Assembly: GCF_963678635.1 (NCBI RefSeq) | Contig: NW_026971620.1 | Span: 1-49,150, forward strand | Length of the DNA: 49,150 bases | Origin: Symsagittifera roscoffensis | Taxonomy: Eukaryota > Xenacoelomorpha > Acoela > Convolutidae | Reading direction: 5' to 3' | Shown: one piece after another, positions 20,637 to 31,535 of the stretch | How the letters are laid out: every line of letters begins with the position of its first letter | Numbering within the stretch: the first letter of the stretch is position 1 | Program-made: the position numbers and the translations under genes | The notes under the pieces: generated by a model | Seen by the model: only the letters and a program-made list of their open reading frames with translations | Told to the model about the DNA's origin: nothing | The model's database searches: none

Positions 20637-20647
20637 TGGTGCGACCA
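20637..20647 (+). promoter_or_regulatory. Primer-binding site of element B and deletion junction
   Basis: TGGTGCGACCA lies two bases after the LTR and is identical to element A. Sequence from about 20644 onward (ACCAACTAGACG) matches A near 8741 rather than A next to its primer-binding site. The deletion joint therefore falls on the shared word ACCA at the 3' end of the primer site. Confidence 0.75.
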
Positions 20648-21092
20648 ACTAGACGAAAAATATTAAACTCCAGGCATATCTATAACTATAACTTTACGAC
20701 CTCCAGGTCAAAAATAAGCAAACCACTCCAACTTGACAACTAAAATAAATATCACAATAATATCATAACCCTCCCTTATCTAATAAACCAAAGATCAACA
20801 ATATTTCCCCAACTCAGACCTCAAATATGCCCCAAACAAATATGTTAAAATTAGCCTAAAGTAAAAGAATGACCATTTTAATTAGCCTAAAGTATAAAAA
20901 TCTCAAAAATACCCCAGATCATTTGACAAATGAAAATAAAGACAAAGAAGACCTCCCGATCACCATAAAAATTGACCCCAACAATTTTTCACAAAACTCA
21001 ACCCACTTGTCAAAAAACCAATAAATAATCCGACCACACTTGAAAATTGCCCCAAACAACAAAAAATATTCGATCAAGAAGTCATTTCGTAA
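20648..21092 (+). other. Non-coding spacer of element B upstream of the small ORFs
   Basis: About 445 bases are colinear with 8364-8741 of element A. AATTAGCCTAAAGTA occurs twice, around 20850-20890. No open frame is supported. It may act as the leader of this deleted element. Confidence 0.5.
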
Positions 21093-21323
21093 ATGCTCTT
21101 CTCTCAATCAGTCACTATAATTATCACAAACCTCAAACAATTTTTTACGATACTTAAAACTTTTATAATATTTCTTTTTGATATCCTTGAATCTTTTCTA
21201 ATAATCTTAATCATTTTTTGTAATATTTTTTTAATTTTCTACACTATATTCGAACTATTTCTCCAACTTTCAAAAACCCTTGATTATATCCACAGGTACG
21301 ATTCATACAACTTGTCTAAATGA
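21093..21323 (+). CDS. 76-aa hydrophobic ORF, intact in element B
   Basis: A 76-codon frame (MLFSQSVTIII at its start) is nearly all hydrophobic, with two or three possible membrane segments and a polar end (DYIHRYDS). Its TGA overlaps the next ATG (A-TGA at 21320-21323). The element A counterpart has the same ends but two stop codons. Because most residues are Ile, Leu and Phe in AT-rich DNA, the frame could be fortuitous. The overlap and preserved length argue for a gene. Confidence 0.45.
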   Translation: MLFSQSVTIIITNLKQFFTILKTFIIFLFDILESFLIILIIFCNIFLIFYTIFELFLQLSKTLDYIHRYDSYNLSK

Positions 21324-21508
21324 TACGAACTATTTTCAGTAGAACTGATATTTTTCTACTATTTGTAATTTTCATAACATTTTTATCATCCCTCATTTTG
21401 ACCATATGCAAATGTATAAAGAAAGCAATCCTCACATTTGCCCTAGCAACAATCCTTCTAATTCTTTTTTTAGAAGATTACTATAATAAACATAAACTTT
21501 TTCACTAA
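21320..21508 (+). CDS. 62-aa double-hydrophobic microprotein (element B copy)
   Basis: It has two hydrophobic segments around a basic, Cys-containing loop (ICKCIKKA) and differs from the element A copy at four conservative positions. In this element its TAA stop (21506-21508) is followed in the same frame by the ATG-less 380-codon ORF. Stop-codon readthrough would therefore give a membrane-anchored fusion. In A the two frames are offset by a 2-base difference. The function is unknown and viroporin-like behaviour is speculation. Confidence 0.6.
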   Translation: MIRTIFSRTDIFLLFVIFITFLSSLILTICKCIKKAILTFALATILLILFLEDYYNKHKLFH

Positions 21509-22651
21509 AAGAATAGACCAAAAAAGCTATCAAAAATTGCTACCCAACAATCACATAGTCAGTCTTCACCGACATCATCCCAAGAAAACCCGACACCACC
21601 TTCAACTACCCAAAACCCCCAAACATCTACACGAATTTCTTTTCAAGATAACCCATATACCTTTGAAGAACGACACGCTCGCTTATCAGAAGCACTAGAA
21701 CCAGTTCAACGACAAGCACCTCTAAGCGAACCAACATATAACTTATACCCAACACTACCACAAGAATTAAGTAGAATAAGAAATCCTAGTCAAAACCAAA
21801 ATACAGTCGAAATAAATAGACAAATTATACATCCTCGACGAAACAGAGATTTTCAAACTCCCCGAGTTCATTTTGATATACCTCAATCCCCGTCACAAAA
21901 CACTCCAGAAAATCCCATTGGTATATTACCAGAAACCCCTACGCTTCTTTCACAACGTAGCACCTCAAGCCTACCATCAGATTACTTAGGTTCAACACCA
22001 ACATCTGAACAAATACGTGAAAATCCCTTTAACCCCCCAAACCCGGCATCACGACTACCATATTGGACAACACATTCATTTACACAAGGTGAACTAAATT
22101 TAGTAAATGATCCAATAGATATTTCTACGGATACAACAACATCCTCATCACTACCAGAAACATTATCACTACCATCAACACCATCAATAAGCCAGATTTC
22201 ACCACCATCTTTTAACTTAAATTTCCCAAATAACCTCGACGCTAGATATCGAGAACAATCATCAACAAGTATTCCTTTAAGACTAGATTGGAATACATTT
22301 ACAGCACCTCCACCATTATTTGGACAACATCTAGAAAGTAATCGCCTTCACAACTGGGCACTTAATAGACTACAATATAGACAAGACATTCACGAAGACA
22401 TTCGTGCTCATAACATCCAAATACTCCAACAGAATAGTCTACAATTAAAATTTGAAATCACGGTTAAATTAAACAACATTACTCAACATCCCTATCCATT
22501 AAATCCACCAAATATAACAGCTCAATCCCTACCACCACCATTTATAACAACTGAAGTAATATACAAATACGACAGATATACCAAAAAGACAATTGGTTAC
22601 ATCACATTTTATAACCCATACTCAGGATTGTCATACACATGTATATTCTAA
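21509..22651 (+). CDS. 380-codon open frame with no ATG (element B copy)
   Basis: The frame runs from directly after the TAA of the 62-aa ORF to a TAA at 22649-22651, with no stop and no ATG. The first 240 or so residues are Ser/Pro/Thr/Gln-rich. The C-terminal 130 look folded (PPPLFGQHLESN, NITQHPYPLNPPN, TIGYITFYNPYSG) and are nearly the same in element A. The last 13 bases overlap the env start. The frame has stayed open in two diverged copies although env and pol are broken, so it is likely to encode something real. The mode of initiation is unknown. Confidence 0.7.
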   Translation, partial: KNRPKKLSKIATQQSHSQSSPTSSQENPTPPSTTQNPQTSTRISFQDNPYTFEERHARLSEALEPVQRQAPLSEPTYNLYPTLPQELSRIRNPSQNQNTVEINRQIIHPRRNRDFQTPRVHFDIPQSPSQNTPENPIGILPETPTLLSQRSTSSLPSDYLGSTPTSEQIRENPFNPPNPASRLPYWTTHSFTQGELNLVNDPIDISTDTTTSSSLPETLSLPSTPSISQISPPSFNLNFPNNLDARYREQSSTSIPLRLDWNTFTAPPPLFGQHLESNRLHNWALNRLQYRQDIHEDIRAHNIQILQQNSLQLKFEITVKLNNITQHPYPLNPPNITAQSLPPPFITTEVIYKYDRYTKKTIGYITFYNPYSGLSYTCIF

Positions 22652-25258
22652 AAATTTTAATTTTTCTCCAACTCTTTTTTCTAATAACCTCAAATCAAAA
22701 CATAAACCCTTCCCCCCGCTTAGGACCACAAGATTTATTAGTAAAACATTACGATTGTGAAGAAAACGGACAAAAAACACTACACAAGTATGCAATAAAT
22801 CAAGTATCACAATGCGAAACAGAACCCCAAGCCATAGAAACTACAAATGTAATCGCAACACTTTACTCAAAAGCCCGAGCAACAACAGTTATAGGATATA
22901 AATTCACAGCAACATTTTCTGAAAAGAAAGTAAATTGTTCACAAGTCTCAAACGGAAATAAAAACCGACTTGACCATGAATCATTCTACCAGAGTAATAT
23001 AGAACGACTTTTACATCTCAATCCCGAAGATTGTAAAAACGAGTTACTCCGACTAAACATCACAAAAAACAAAAACACAGATAGAAAGTTAGTATATTTC
23101 CAAGTTTTTTCAGATTCTGTACATCAAGCAGAACTTGAAAGATATCAAGGACATATAAAATTAGATGAAAAGTACCCATATAACGGCGCACACGGACGAT
23201 TAACTTATGATAGACACGATAAACACTGGATACCACACATTGGTATAAATGACCCATCAAACTGCAAAGCAGACACAAAAAATAAAAGATACCAAGAAAT
23301 AATGTTTTTCGATTGGAAAATACAACTCGAAAAAATACAACTCACACGAGATTTATCAGACAACACAATGATCTATCAAGGAATCAGATTACCTTGTAAA
23401 AACGACCAAGGTTATTGCGACCCTACAACACGAACACAAGCAACAATTGTTTGGTTCCCCGAAGACACATGTACAACATTTCAAGTAGCAAAAATACACG
23501 CTCGTATGATAAAATTTCACGAAAAATATTTTATACAATCAATACCATATGAACAAGTAAATCCATTACGAAAAATAAGTTCTAATTTTAGAAACATTCA
23601 TAATATAGAAAATAAATTAACACGTTTTCAATTATATCAAGAAACAGAACTTGCATGTAAATATAAAAACCCACTTTACAAAACACAATACTCCGAAATA
23701 TTAGTTGAATACGAAAAAGGATTCGACATGACCACTGGAAAAATAAAAGTGGACCCATACGCCACAAGTCATCCTCCAAATGAAGGAACATCATACATAC
23801 CAGTTCATTTTCAAAAAAATACAGGTCAACCTGGTGGACATTTAAAGCCCCAAGACGACCAAAGCACACGTTTACAAGAACTATCACTAATGAATAGTAC
23901 ATATTTCGGTAATATCCACTATGATATTCACTTAGATATGAAACTAGACTACACGATTAGCCGAATTTTTCAAGAAATGTCACTCTCTGAATTAGAAACA
24001 CTACACCAACTATGCGAATTAGAAAGAACACAAATATTACAATCACTTGCACTAGCAGTATTAAAAATACCCTACGCAGGATATTTACTATCAGGAAATA
24101 GATCAAATTTTTTAGACTATGAAGGAAACATTTTATGGTTTTATACTTGTACCAAAAAAGTATCACCACTATACGTTTTTGAAGACAAACGATGCTATAA
24201 AAGAATCCCTATCTTTTATAAGAACAAAGTACATTTCGTTGACACACTTTCAAGAAGAACCTATTTCTGGGATACCGCAGTCCCATGTGGATCAGAAAAT
24301 AGCCACAATGTAGTACAACTAAACCCTGATGAAGATAAATATTACCTTCTCACCCCATATCCCACATTAATGCAATCACTCAAAAAATTTTCACCAGAAA
24401 GCCTTCGCGCTATCGCTCGAAACCCAAATATAGACTTACAATCAATAGGAATATACTCAAAATCAGATATTCAACATCACATTAGAACACAACAATTCCA
24501 AGAATTATTAACACAAATGGACACAATACAAAGACAATCAATTGACCAAAACTTACGCAAACTTGCCGAAACCGCAGGATTTGCAGACATCTATACGCAA
24601 GCTATAGCGGATATTTTAAAGACATTAAAGATTATATATATATTTAAACGGTGAAAAATACCGTCCCCAAGATATATCACCCATCACTATTTTTAGCTTT
24701 GTTACACTCAAGAATGAAATTCTTGATTTTCTAGGATGGCCCTACTACATCTTAGAAAAACTGACTATTTTATACGCAATGTTTAACTTTATTGGATTTC
24801 TTTTTTCACTCTTAAAAGGAATCTATAACACATGTGCTATACACACACAAGTCAATAGACAAGCAAGTGTAGCACGCATACTATTTGCAGGATTTTTTGG
24901 AATTTTTTCTACATCAATAAACAAAATTCTTTTAGATGCACAAATAAAAGAATACAACACAAAAATAGCAACAAGACAGAACACATACGACGAAGAACAT
25001 AACAATGTAGACACAACACCAACAGCACCACAGTTACCACCCCTACCACATAACCATCTATTATCCCTAGTCCCACGTAATTTTCGAAACCTAGCAATAA
25101 CACATAATCCAAATTTTAGACCAACCATATCACAAAGTCCCATCCAACATATAATGACACACCGCTCACAAGATGAAAATACCTATGAACAAATTATAGA
25201 ACAACCCCATACCACCGCCTTTCAGTCTCAAAATAATAATTTTTTTAGCCCACGATGA
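22639..25258 (+). pseudogene. env-like: Env-like membrane glycoprotein, frameshifted near 24601 (element B)
   Basis: The first 650 or so codons are open, from the signal peptide (MYILKILIFLQLFFL) through the Cys-rich ectodomain and the blocks that are broken in element A. Compared with A, one base is missing at 24601 and a TA-repeat shortly after is two bases longer, so the frame shifts. The C-terminal part continues open to 25258 (from 24779 if counted by ATG). It holds hydrophobic segments (MFNFIGFLFSLLKGIY, ARILFAGFFGIF) and a polar tail ending just past the ATG of the 602-aa ORF. Resemblance to chuvirus-type class III glycoproteins carried by retroelements is by Cys and motif pattern only. 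Confidence 0.75.
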
Positions 25259-27063
25259 GCCGACAACTTGGATCCCTACACCCATCAAATTCCCACCCAA
25301 CCAACCTCACTACTCCAATTACAATAATACCACTTTTTGCTTTCCCACCACCCGATTTCCCAACCAGTAATGTAACATCAGGCATGAATTCCGATACTAA
25401 TTCACACATCTCAGTTTTATACTCCACATCACAACTCAATAACCCAAATATTGAAACCCCCGGTGAATTTGCCGACTCTGAACCATCTCCATCCAATAAT
25501 TTTCCCACCAACCCCTCAATTTTTTCCCAACCCCCTTTTCAACCAATGACACCAAATAACCCTGTCCCCACCAATTCTACACCCTCTTATGCTTCCCAAG
25601 TCACTCCAACCTATTCTTCATATCATTCAGACCGATCATCCAATTCTCCAGATACCCCCCAAATCTCCCCAGAACTAGATAACTTTATTACATTACAACA
25701 ACAACCCTACCACCTTGACACCCCCACCATAAACCAAATTTCATCCACAATAGATTCATCCAACCCTCCTACCCCTACACCCTCTTCAATTTATACCGAA
25801 TCATTAGCACCATCATCCACATCTACTGAATCTTCACTCAGCACTAATAGAGCTTACCGCACTTTTAAAAGAAAATTCCCCAACCATCCTTTCCCAGCAA
25901 AACCAGGAACAGCCCGTGAATATATAAATCACCCAAATCACACTAATACAAAAGAATTTTTAGCTATCACCTTACCCTCATTTCCACAATACACCTTAAA
26001 CACCCCTCACGACACTAACGAAACACGCAGCTTTGTAGACGAATACGTTTTAATGCCTACTCTTTCTTGGACCTCATATTATCATTTTACTAATCCCCTT
26101 TGCTTACCTTTATCTAACACTCACATCGATATAGAACGAAATAAGGACATGCTATATCGACTCACTACACCACTAACACCTAGACAATTTACTTACATTG
26201 GATATAAAAAATCACTAAAAACACACACTGCACCCCGAGCAAATGAATATACACTAGAATATTACGATCATAACATCATCAGAGCTAACCAAGATCAATT
26301 CTTAGACGACGATCGCTTCGCTAACCCACAAATTACCGAGAAATTTTTCATTAAAACACCATATCTATTTACACTAAATATCTTCGATCGCAAGTTTGAC
26401 CACATTATTTCAGAAGCACTAACAGACACACAAGCCTACGAAAGTTTTAAAGAACGCTTCCAAATATTTTCACTAACCTTTCATTTCCTTGCACCACATG
26501 AAAGAGATTTGCACTGCTCACACGATATTATGCTGCGCACTAAACAAACACACACATATACATATTATCGTTTCATCCAAAATCACTTTGACCTACACAC
26601 TCCCTCCAGACAACCACGCCATCGTTTTCAATTCATCAATTCCAAATACACATCACCATTCTTTCTTAACTTCACATATTGCATTAAAGATACTAACCTT
26701 CATGGTATTCTTCGAAATTATGATCCCATAACCCAAATGTATATCTTCTGCCCCATCAGCAAGACCCTCAACGCCGAAGAATCCCGACCCTTCCTTATCC
26801 CACACGAATTTGTACAACCTATAGAAATCCCCATTTTAGAATTCATCCACAACACTAAATTCAATCACAAATTATATAATCTAATCCAAAACACACCTTA
26901 CGAGTTTGCAGTTGGCACTGAAGAACTAACCACCATTAAAGCACTTCAATTGCTTTGGCCACTGCTTCAAACTAAAAATATCATCCGCATCTTAGCTAAA
27001 TTACTAACAACTTCAGATCTCATCCACGACATCTTCCCCCACGGTTTCTTCCCCGACGACTAA
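25255..27063 (+). CDS. 602-aa accessory protein of unknown function, intact (element B copy)
   Basis: The ATG lies within the env stop (ATGA). The product is the same length as the element A copy. It has a Ser/Pro/Thr-rich disordered first third and a conserved remainder (TLPSFPQYTLN, IDIERN, FDRKFDHIISEAL, LHGILRNYDPITQMYIF, IPHEF). No signal peptide or known catalytic motif was seen. The TAA is followed immediately by a splice donor. Being open in both copies while env is broken in both makes it the best candidate for a functional gene in the window. What it does is unknown. Confidence 0.8.
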   Translation: MSRQLGSLHPSNSHPTNLTTPITIIPLFAFPPPDFPTSNVTSGMNSDTNSHISVLYSTSQLNNPNIETPGEFADSEPSPSNNFPTNPSIFSQPPFQPMTPNNPVPTNSTPSYASQVTPTYSSYHSDRSSNSPDTPQISPELDNFITLQQQPYHLDTPTINQISSTIDSSNPPTPTPSSIYTESLAPSSTSTESSLSTNRAYRTFKRKFPNHPFPAKPGTAREYINHPNHTNTKEFLAITLPSFPQYTLNTPHDTNETRSFVDEYVLMPTLSWTSYYHFTNPLCLPLSNTHIDIERNKDMLYRLTTPLTPRQFTYIGYKKSLKTHTAPRANEYTLEYYDHNIIRANQDQFLDDDRFANPQITEKFFIKTPYLFTLNIFDRKFDHIISEALTDTQAYESFKERFQIFSLTFHFLAPHERDLHCSHDIMLRTKQTHTYTYYRFIQNHFDLHTPSRQPRHRFQFINSKYTSPFFLNFTYCIKDTNLHGILRNYDPITQMYIFCPISKTLNAEESRPFLIPHEFVQPIEIPILEFIHNTKFNHKLYNLIQNTPYEFAVGTEELTTIKALQLLWPLLQTKNIIRILAKLLTTSDLIHDIFPHGFFPDD

Positions 27064-27066
27064 CAG

Positions 27067-27143
27067 GTAAGTATGAACTATACATATTATTAACTAGTTA
27101 TTAAAATTAGAAACTAACCATTCTTTATTCATGTCTTCTTTAG
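27067..27143 (+). other. Predicted short intron after the 602-aa ORF (element B)
   Basis: CAG/GTAAGTATG directly follows the stop codon. AACTAAC (27113-27119) is a good branch-site word and TGTCTTCTTTAG ends at 27143. A second AG is at 27151. The arrangement matches element A. It implies a spliced 3' untranslated region or alternative splicing to a downstream exon. Confidence 0.6.
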
Positions 27144-27713
27144 AATTTTAGCCTTCATCCAACGATCATCTGAAAAATTCACAAAAGAAAATAAAAATTG
27201 AAAACTTCTTCAAACTGTTTAAAACTCTATTAAATTTTTGCACCAACAATTAAATAAATATAATACCAATGCAGTAATTTAATTTATAAATTTTCCCCCA
27301 CAAGCAGTAAATCTAATTATGATGAAAATTTGTAACTTAATTTTTCCCAATAAATAGCAGTAAAATTAAAAATTCTATGTAGTAAATTGATAAAACAAAA
27401 ATGCAGTACTAACCTTTTGATATTTCCATTCATTCGCACAGAAATTCTATCCACACTCGCACAGCTCGCCCACGAAGAATTGTTTAAAATAATGAATTTC
27501 AGTTTCAAGCTTTCACACTCAACAACTCTAACACAAGATAACACATTTCAGATTTTCCTTTAACCCGGTTGGAAAGGAATTATATACTAAACAAAACTAA
27601 CCAATGCAGCTTACTAAACACCACAACACATAGCATAACAGCATGACTAAGAAAAGGAAACCAACGGTACCCAAACCGGATTAATCCAGTTTAAAACTGG
27701 ATAATTTATTCTT
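27144..27713 (+). other. Non-coding 3' region after the intron (element B)
   Basis: AT-rich, with stops in all sense frames. It is colinear with 1746-2310 of element A. Nothing specific was recognised. Confidence 0.5.
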
Positions 27714-27956
27714 TTGAAGACTATTATAAAGTCTAAGAAAGAAATAATAAAACACAAAAAAGTCGAAAGACAAACCCATACCACAAACAATTTGATTTTT
27801 GAAAAAAGGACACAACCAACAAAACATAAGAAAAACCACAACAAACCCAACATAAAACGTTGTCACATAACAGGACCTCTCACAAAAACCGCATGCAATC
27901 ATACTCCCACTCCTGGCCTAACCCACCAGGAAGGACGTCCTGAGCATGCACTATAG
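27714..27956 (+). CDS. Small basic 80-aa ORF of unknown function (element B copy)
   Basis: The frame has the same length, start and stop as 1745-1503 of element A. It is Lys- and His-rich (KSKKEIIKHKK). There are no indels between copies, but several amino acids change. The inverted words CTGGCCTAACCCACC and GCCGGCCTAACCCACC near its end are repeated motifs of the DNA rather than protein signals. Low-confidence gene. Confidence 0.25.
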   Translation: MKTIIKSKKEIIKHKKVERQTHTTNNLIFEKRTQPTKHKKNHNKPNIKRCHITGPLTKTACNHTPTPGLTHQEGRPEHAL

Positions 27957-28649
27957 CCGGCCTAACCCACCGTGCTACATCCACGCTTTGTGACCACACT
28001 CCTATTTTTAATAAGAGCTACTCAAGGGTGAGTAACTCTTCAAAATAACTGAACTAAAACGAAAGCTTTTGTGAAAACAACTAACCGAAATCATAATTAA
28101 ACACCAAACTAATAAAAATTTTATAAAATGTAAATTATACCTGCAGTATATAGATCAGCATACAACACCAAAGACGAACATCCAAAGACAAAATGAACCC
28201 ACTACACTCGAAAAAGAATGGCCAACCACAATCAATATGCCGCCCACAATCACAACTCAAAGGATTTAGAGTACGACTTGACTTCGCAGAAAAGGACTTC
28301 ATTGAACTAGACCAATGACCACCTCGATGTTCAAGTATACGTACAGATCCGAGTAACCAGGCATCCCCTCCACGCACAATCTCCACGCCATTCCCAGACA
28401 AGATCAAAACACAAAGAAGTTCTCATCAATGAAACAGAAAAACCTGACATAGCCAACCATTCTGAAATCAGATTTGAGTTTGTTGCGAAAACCCAGTCGT
28501 TGTCATGAGATGACACAACGATCGAGCCTGGAACTTCTCTAACAAGAGAACCCAGAAGAAATATGATGTTCGCCAAACACCAACGTCCATCATCCATCCT
28601 TTAAATTACAGAAAGACTATTCTAAAAAACTCTGTAAAACCCGGATGGG
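27957..28649 (+). other. 3' untranslated region upstream of the 3' LTR (element B)
   Basis: No sense ORF of note. It is colinear with 807-1502 of element A and ends CCCGGATGGG just before the LTR, a weak candidate polypurine tract. Short antisense frames here do not show protein-level conservation. Confidence 0.5.
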
Positions 28650-29059
28650 TGGAACCTGATCTAAACTACATTTTATGATTGGATAAATTAGATATTTTAC
28701 CAATGTAAAGTATTTAATATTAACCAATCATGATCCATCTAACTAACAATCCACTTATTTGTAAGTGCTGAAATTACTTGTAATTTCAGCACCAGAGAGA
28801 TTTGAATTTAACTTAGAAATTAGTTGACTCTCCAAGAAGACTTCAGCAACCGCAATAAACCAGTATACCCTAGATCTATTGAGCCTAGCAGAGACTAGTT
28901 AAACAACCTGAGACTAGATAGTATAAGAGTAAGATTAGGATTGGTATTAGACTAGGAAGTTGCACGAATCTATCCGGCCGAAAATAAGATAGCGTGACGA
29001 GCAGACGGTGTACCCTATCCGAAATTACTCTATGAGTTATACACCTCGGACCTAACTCA
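28650..29059 (+). repeat. 3' LTR of element B
   Basis: The 410 bp run from TGGAACC to CTCA, with AATAAA at 28854-28859. It is followed by AATG (29060-29063), the right copy of the target duplication. Confidence 0.95.
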
Positions 29060-29063
29060 AATG
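29060..29063. repeat. Right 4-bp target site duplication of element B (AATG)
   Basis: It matches 20221-20224 exactly. Confidence 0.75.
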
Positions 29064-31140
29064 TATAGGTATTTAATATTCTCTTTTCCCAAAAATTATC
29101 CGATATGAGGTAAGGGACAGGCGGAAAATTCAGGGTTTTGCCTGAAATAAGATTATTCTAGTAGTCTTATGTGGGTTTAAGGATTGCCATTTTAACCTAT
29201 TTGGGAGAATTTGGGATACATTTTGAGCTATTAACGCGTAAACGGAGAAACCGTCTTAGAAATTGTACCAAATTGGTTGAAGGAAGCTTATTTGCCATAA
29301 CTGGTTTGTTACTAGGAGCAAAATCTATCACTTTGTACTTTAAAAGGCGTGTGGGAGGATAGTTTTTGCAAAAACCTCAAATTAAAAAACTGCATTTTAA
29401 TTTTTTTTATATATAGTTTTTCTGTTATTACTGCTCCATAGACCTTAAAAAGCATTCGGAACATTAAGGGCCTCGCCCTGACACGAGCATTGTTGTTCCG
29501 TCTTAGAAATTGTTACAAATTGAATTGGGGCATGATTTTTGGTCTGATTATTGCTTTGATATATCCGATATAGATCATTCAGTATCTAAAACAGCGTCTG
29601 AGGGGATGATCTTAAAAGAAAATCAAAAAATAAAACTTGAAACGTCTTTCTTTTCTCTTGTTGATTTTTTCAAAAGCGAACACAACTTTATAGAGCTTAA
29701 GGTTCAGTCAGATGCTTAAAAATATCACCTTAATTTGATATTTTTAATCGTTTTAGAACTTTTGGCTTGTACCACTTTTTAGTTCTGAAAACTGCCCACT
29801 ATAAATTGACTATAATGGGTTTTCATGGTCTGTTTCTCTATAATTTTAAAATAAAATATTAGAATGAAGAAAAGTTGAGAGTAAAAAAAACAAAGAAGAT
29901 ATTAATTGAGGTTTTGTTTGCTTACTTAGAGATTATTGAGGGTTGATTGAAAAAATGTTGCATTGATTTTTTGTCTTTTTCTGAGGTGTTTTCATATCGG
30001 CTCTTTTTATCTCCCCTACCAAATTTTTAAGATAAAAAGTGATTTTACAAGTTTGAGTCTAAAAGTTAAGTATGTTTTTCATGGCCTAACTAGTCCGCAC
30101 GCAAGTTTACTCCTTAACTAATCACTACCGCTCCCTAACACTAATTTTAATTGATAGGGTTGAGACGATTAGGGTGTGTAAAAGTAAGAGGGCATAGGTG
30201 TGGAAATCATGGGGTTGAGTATTGGGGTGATCAATTCGACTGTAAAAAATAAAAAAGATGGGTGTAAATATGCGAAAACATTTTTTTTTCAATAAATAGG
30301 CATGTGAGTTGGTTTAAAAAATAGGATGGCTGTAAGCTTTGAAAAAAAGCCTGCAAATTCGGTTAGAAAATTTCAAAAAAAATTAAAAACATCATAATCC
30401 ATTCTTATTTTGTTATCAGTTTTGTTGGATTTTAAATGGATTGAATCAATTTCAATTCGTTAAATAAATGTAGTTTATTATAGATTAAAACCGACAGCGT
30501 GATCCCAAATCGTAATTATTAAGCAACGATTTTGAATACAAAAACATTTACAGTCGATTAATATCCATGGAATCTAGGTTCGTGTGCCAATCACATATTG
30601 AGCGCAGATAGATAACCTCAATAGATTTATTTTAATTTCCGAAGAAAATCATCACAATGTTTTTCAATAGAAGGCAAAAGTTTCTTAGTTGACCATAATA
30701 GGCAATCTTATAAAAACTTCTAAGAAGTTTGCAAGAAGCATCCGAAAAAGCCATTTTTCTGCCTGATTCTAAATTTTGCGAAAAACTTACGGGTTAGCCT
30801 CCCATTTTCCTTTATAATTAAAATCTGGCTGTTCCCCGACCTCAAACATGATAAGAAAATTTCTTCGTTACAATTTTTAATGTGAGCTGTAGTATGTTAA
30901 GCACTGAAAACACTTAGGTTTAGAAACAGGTTAACAGAGCTTCTGTTATACCGAATTTTTTTTTATCGGATGAGAGGTTAAACTCAATCCTTTGCGTACA
31001 TCACTAGCCTCTCTTTTCACTTAAATAACAAAAATCTAAGAAGCTTTCAAATGGATTGAAATAAATGTTCACGGCATCATAAAATCTTATCTGAATCAAA
31101 CTGTGCATTCTGTGCATTGTAAACTGATTCCGCAACAGAC
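29064..31140. other. AT-rich region with no recognised gene
   Basis: Only short, unsupported frames occur. A local direct repeat, CCGTCTTAGAAATTGT, is at about 29251 and again at 29498, suggesting a decayed tandem duplication of about 247 bp. No RNA gene or mobile-element terminus was recognised. Confidence 0.5.
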
Positions 31141-31440
31141 CAAAATCAGATTTGTCACGGAATCCGCAACATTTCCACTTTTTCATTTTCTTTGCTGTTT
31201 TAGATTCCACAGACAAATACTTAAAATTCAAAATCGCTCCAAAAACAGGCAAATCTGCGGAATCCGCAACTGTTTTTGCGGAATCCAGAACAATTTGTGG
31301 AATCCACAAACAAATAATAAGACATGTGTATCGTTACATTGAGCTGTTGCGGAACCTGCGGCTGTGAGCGGAATCCGCAAATTGTAAGTGGAATCTGCAA
31401 TTTGTAAGCGTAATCCTTATTTTGTTTGCAGATTCCCTTT
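31141..31440. repeat. Cluster of palindromic GCGGAATCCGCA repeats, left
   Basis: Degenerate copies of (T/G)GCGGAATCCGCAA and TTGTAAGTGGAATC recur, for example near 31160, 31254, 31280, 31300, 31365 and 31387. GCGGAATCCGC is itself palindromic. A second, denser cluster is at 45965-46170. This looks like a dispersed satellite. Confidence 0.75.
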
Positions 31441-31535
31441 ACATATATTTATATGTTTAGTAGCCTTTAAAATTATATCTTTTAAATACATGATTTGATT
31501 TCACTAGAATAGAAATTTACTAGTATAGATCAGTG

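Larger units (their letters stand above)
20225..29059 (+). mobile_element. Element B: 8.8-kb internally deleted relative of element A, lacking gag-pol
   Basis: The copy has 410-bp LTRs at both ends differing at only 4 positions, a 4-bp target duplication and the same primer-binding site as element A. It is oriented opposite to A. Everything from just after the primer-binding site to just before the post-pol ORFs of A (about 8741-18871 in A) is absent. All post-pol ORFs are present. It therefore cannot make Gag, RT or integrase and would depend on a complete relative for movement. Its LTR similarity and matched target duplication suggest that it inserted more recently than A. Confidence 0.93.

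Noticed and set aside
29171-29719. Two short ORFs (63 and 69 codons) to the right of element B
   Set aside because: Both contain parts of a decayed direct repeat and show no coding signature.
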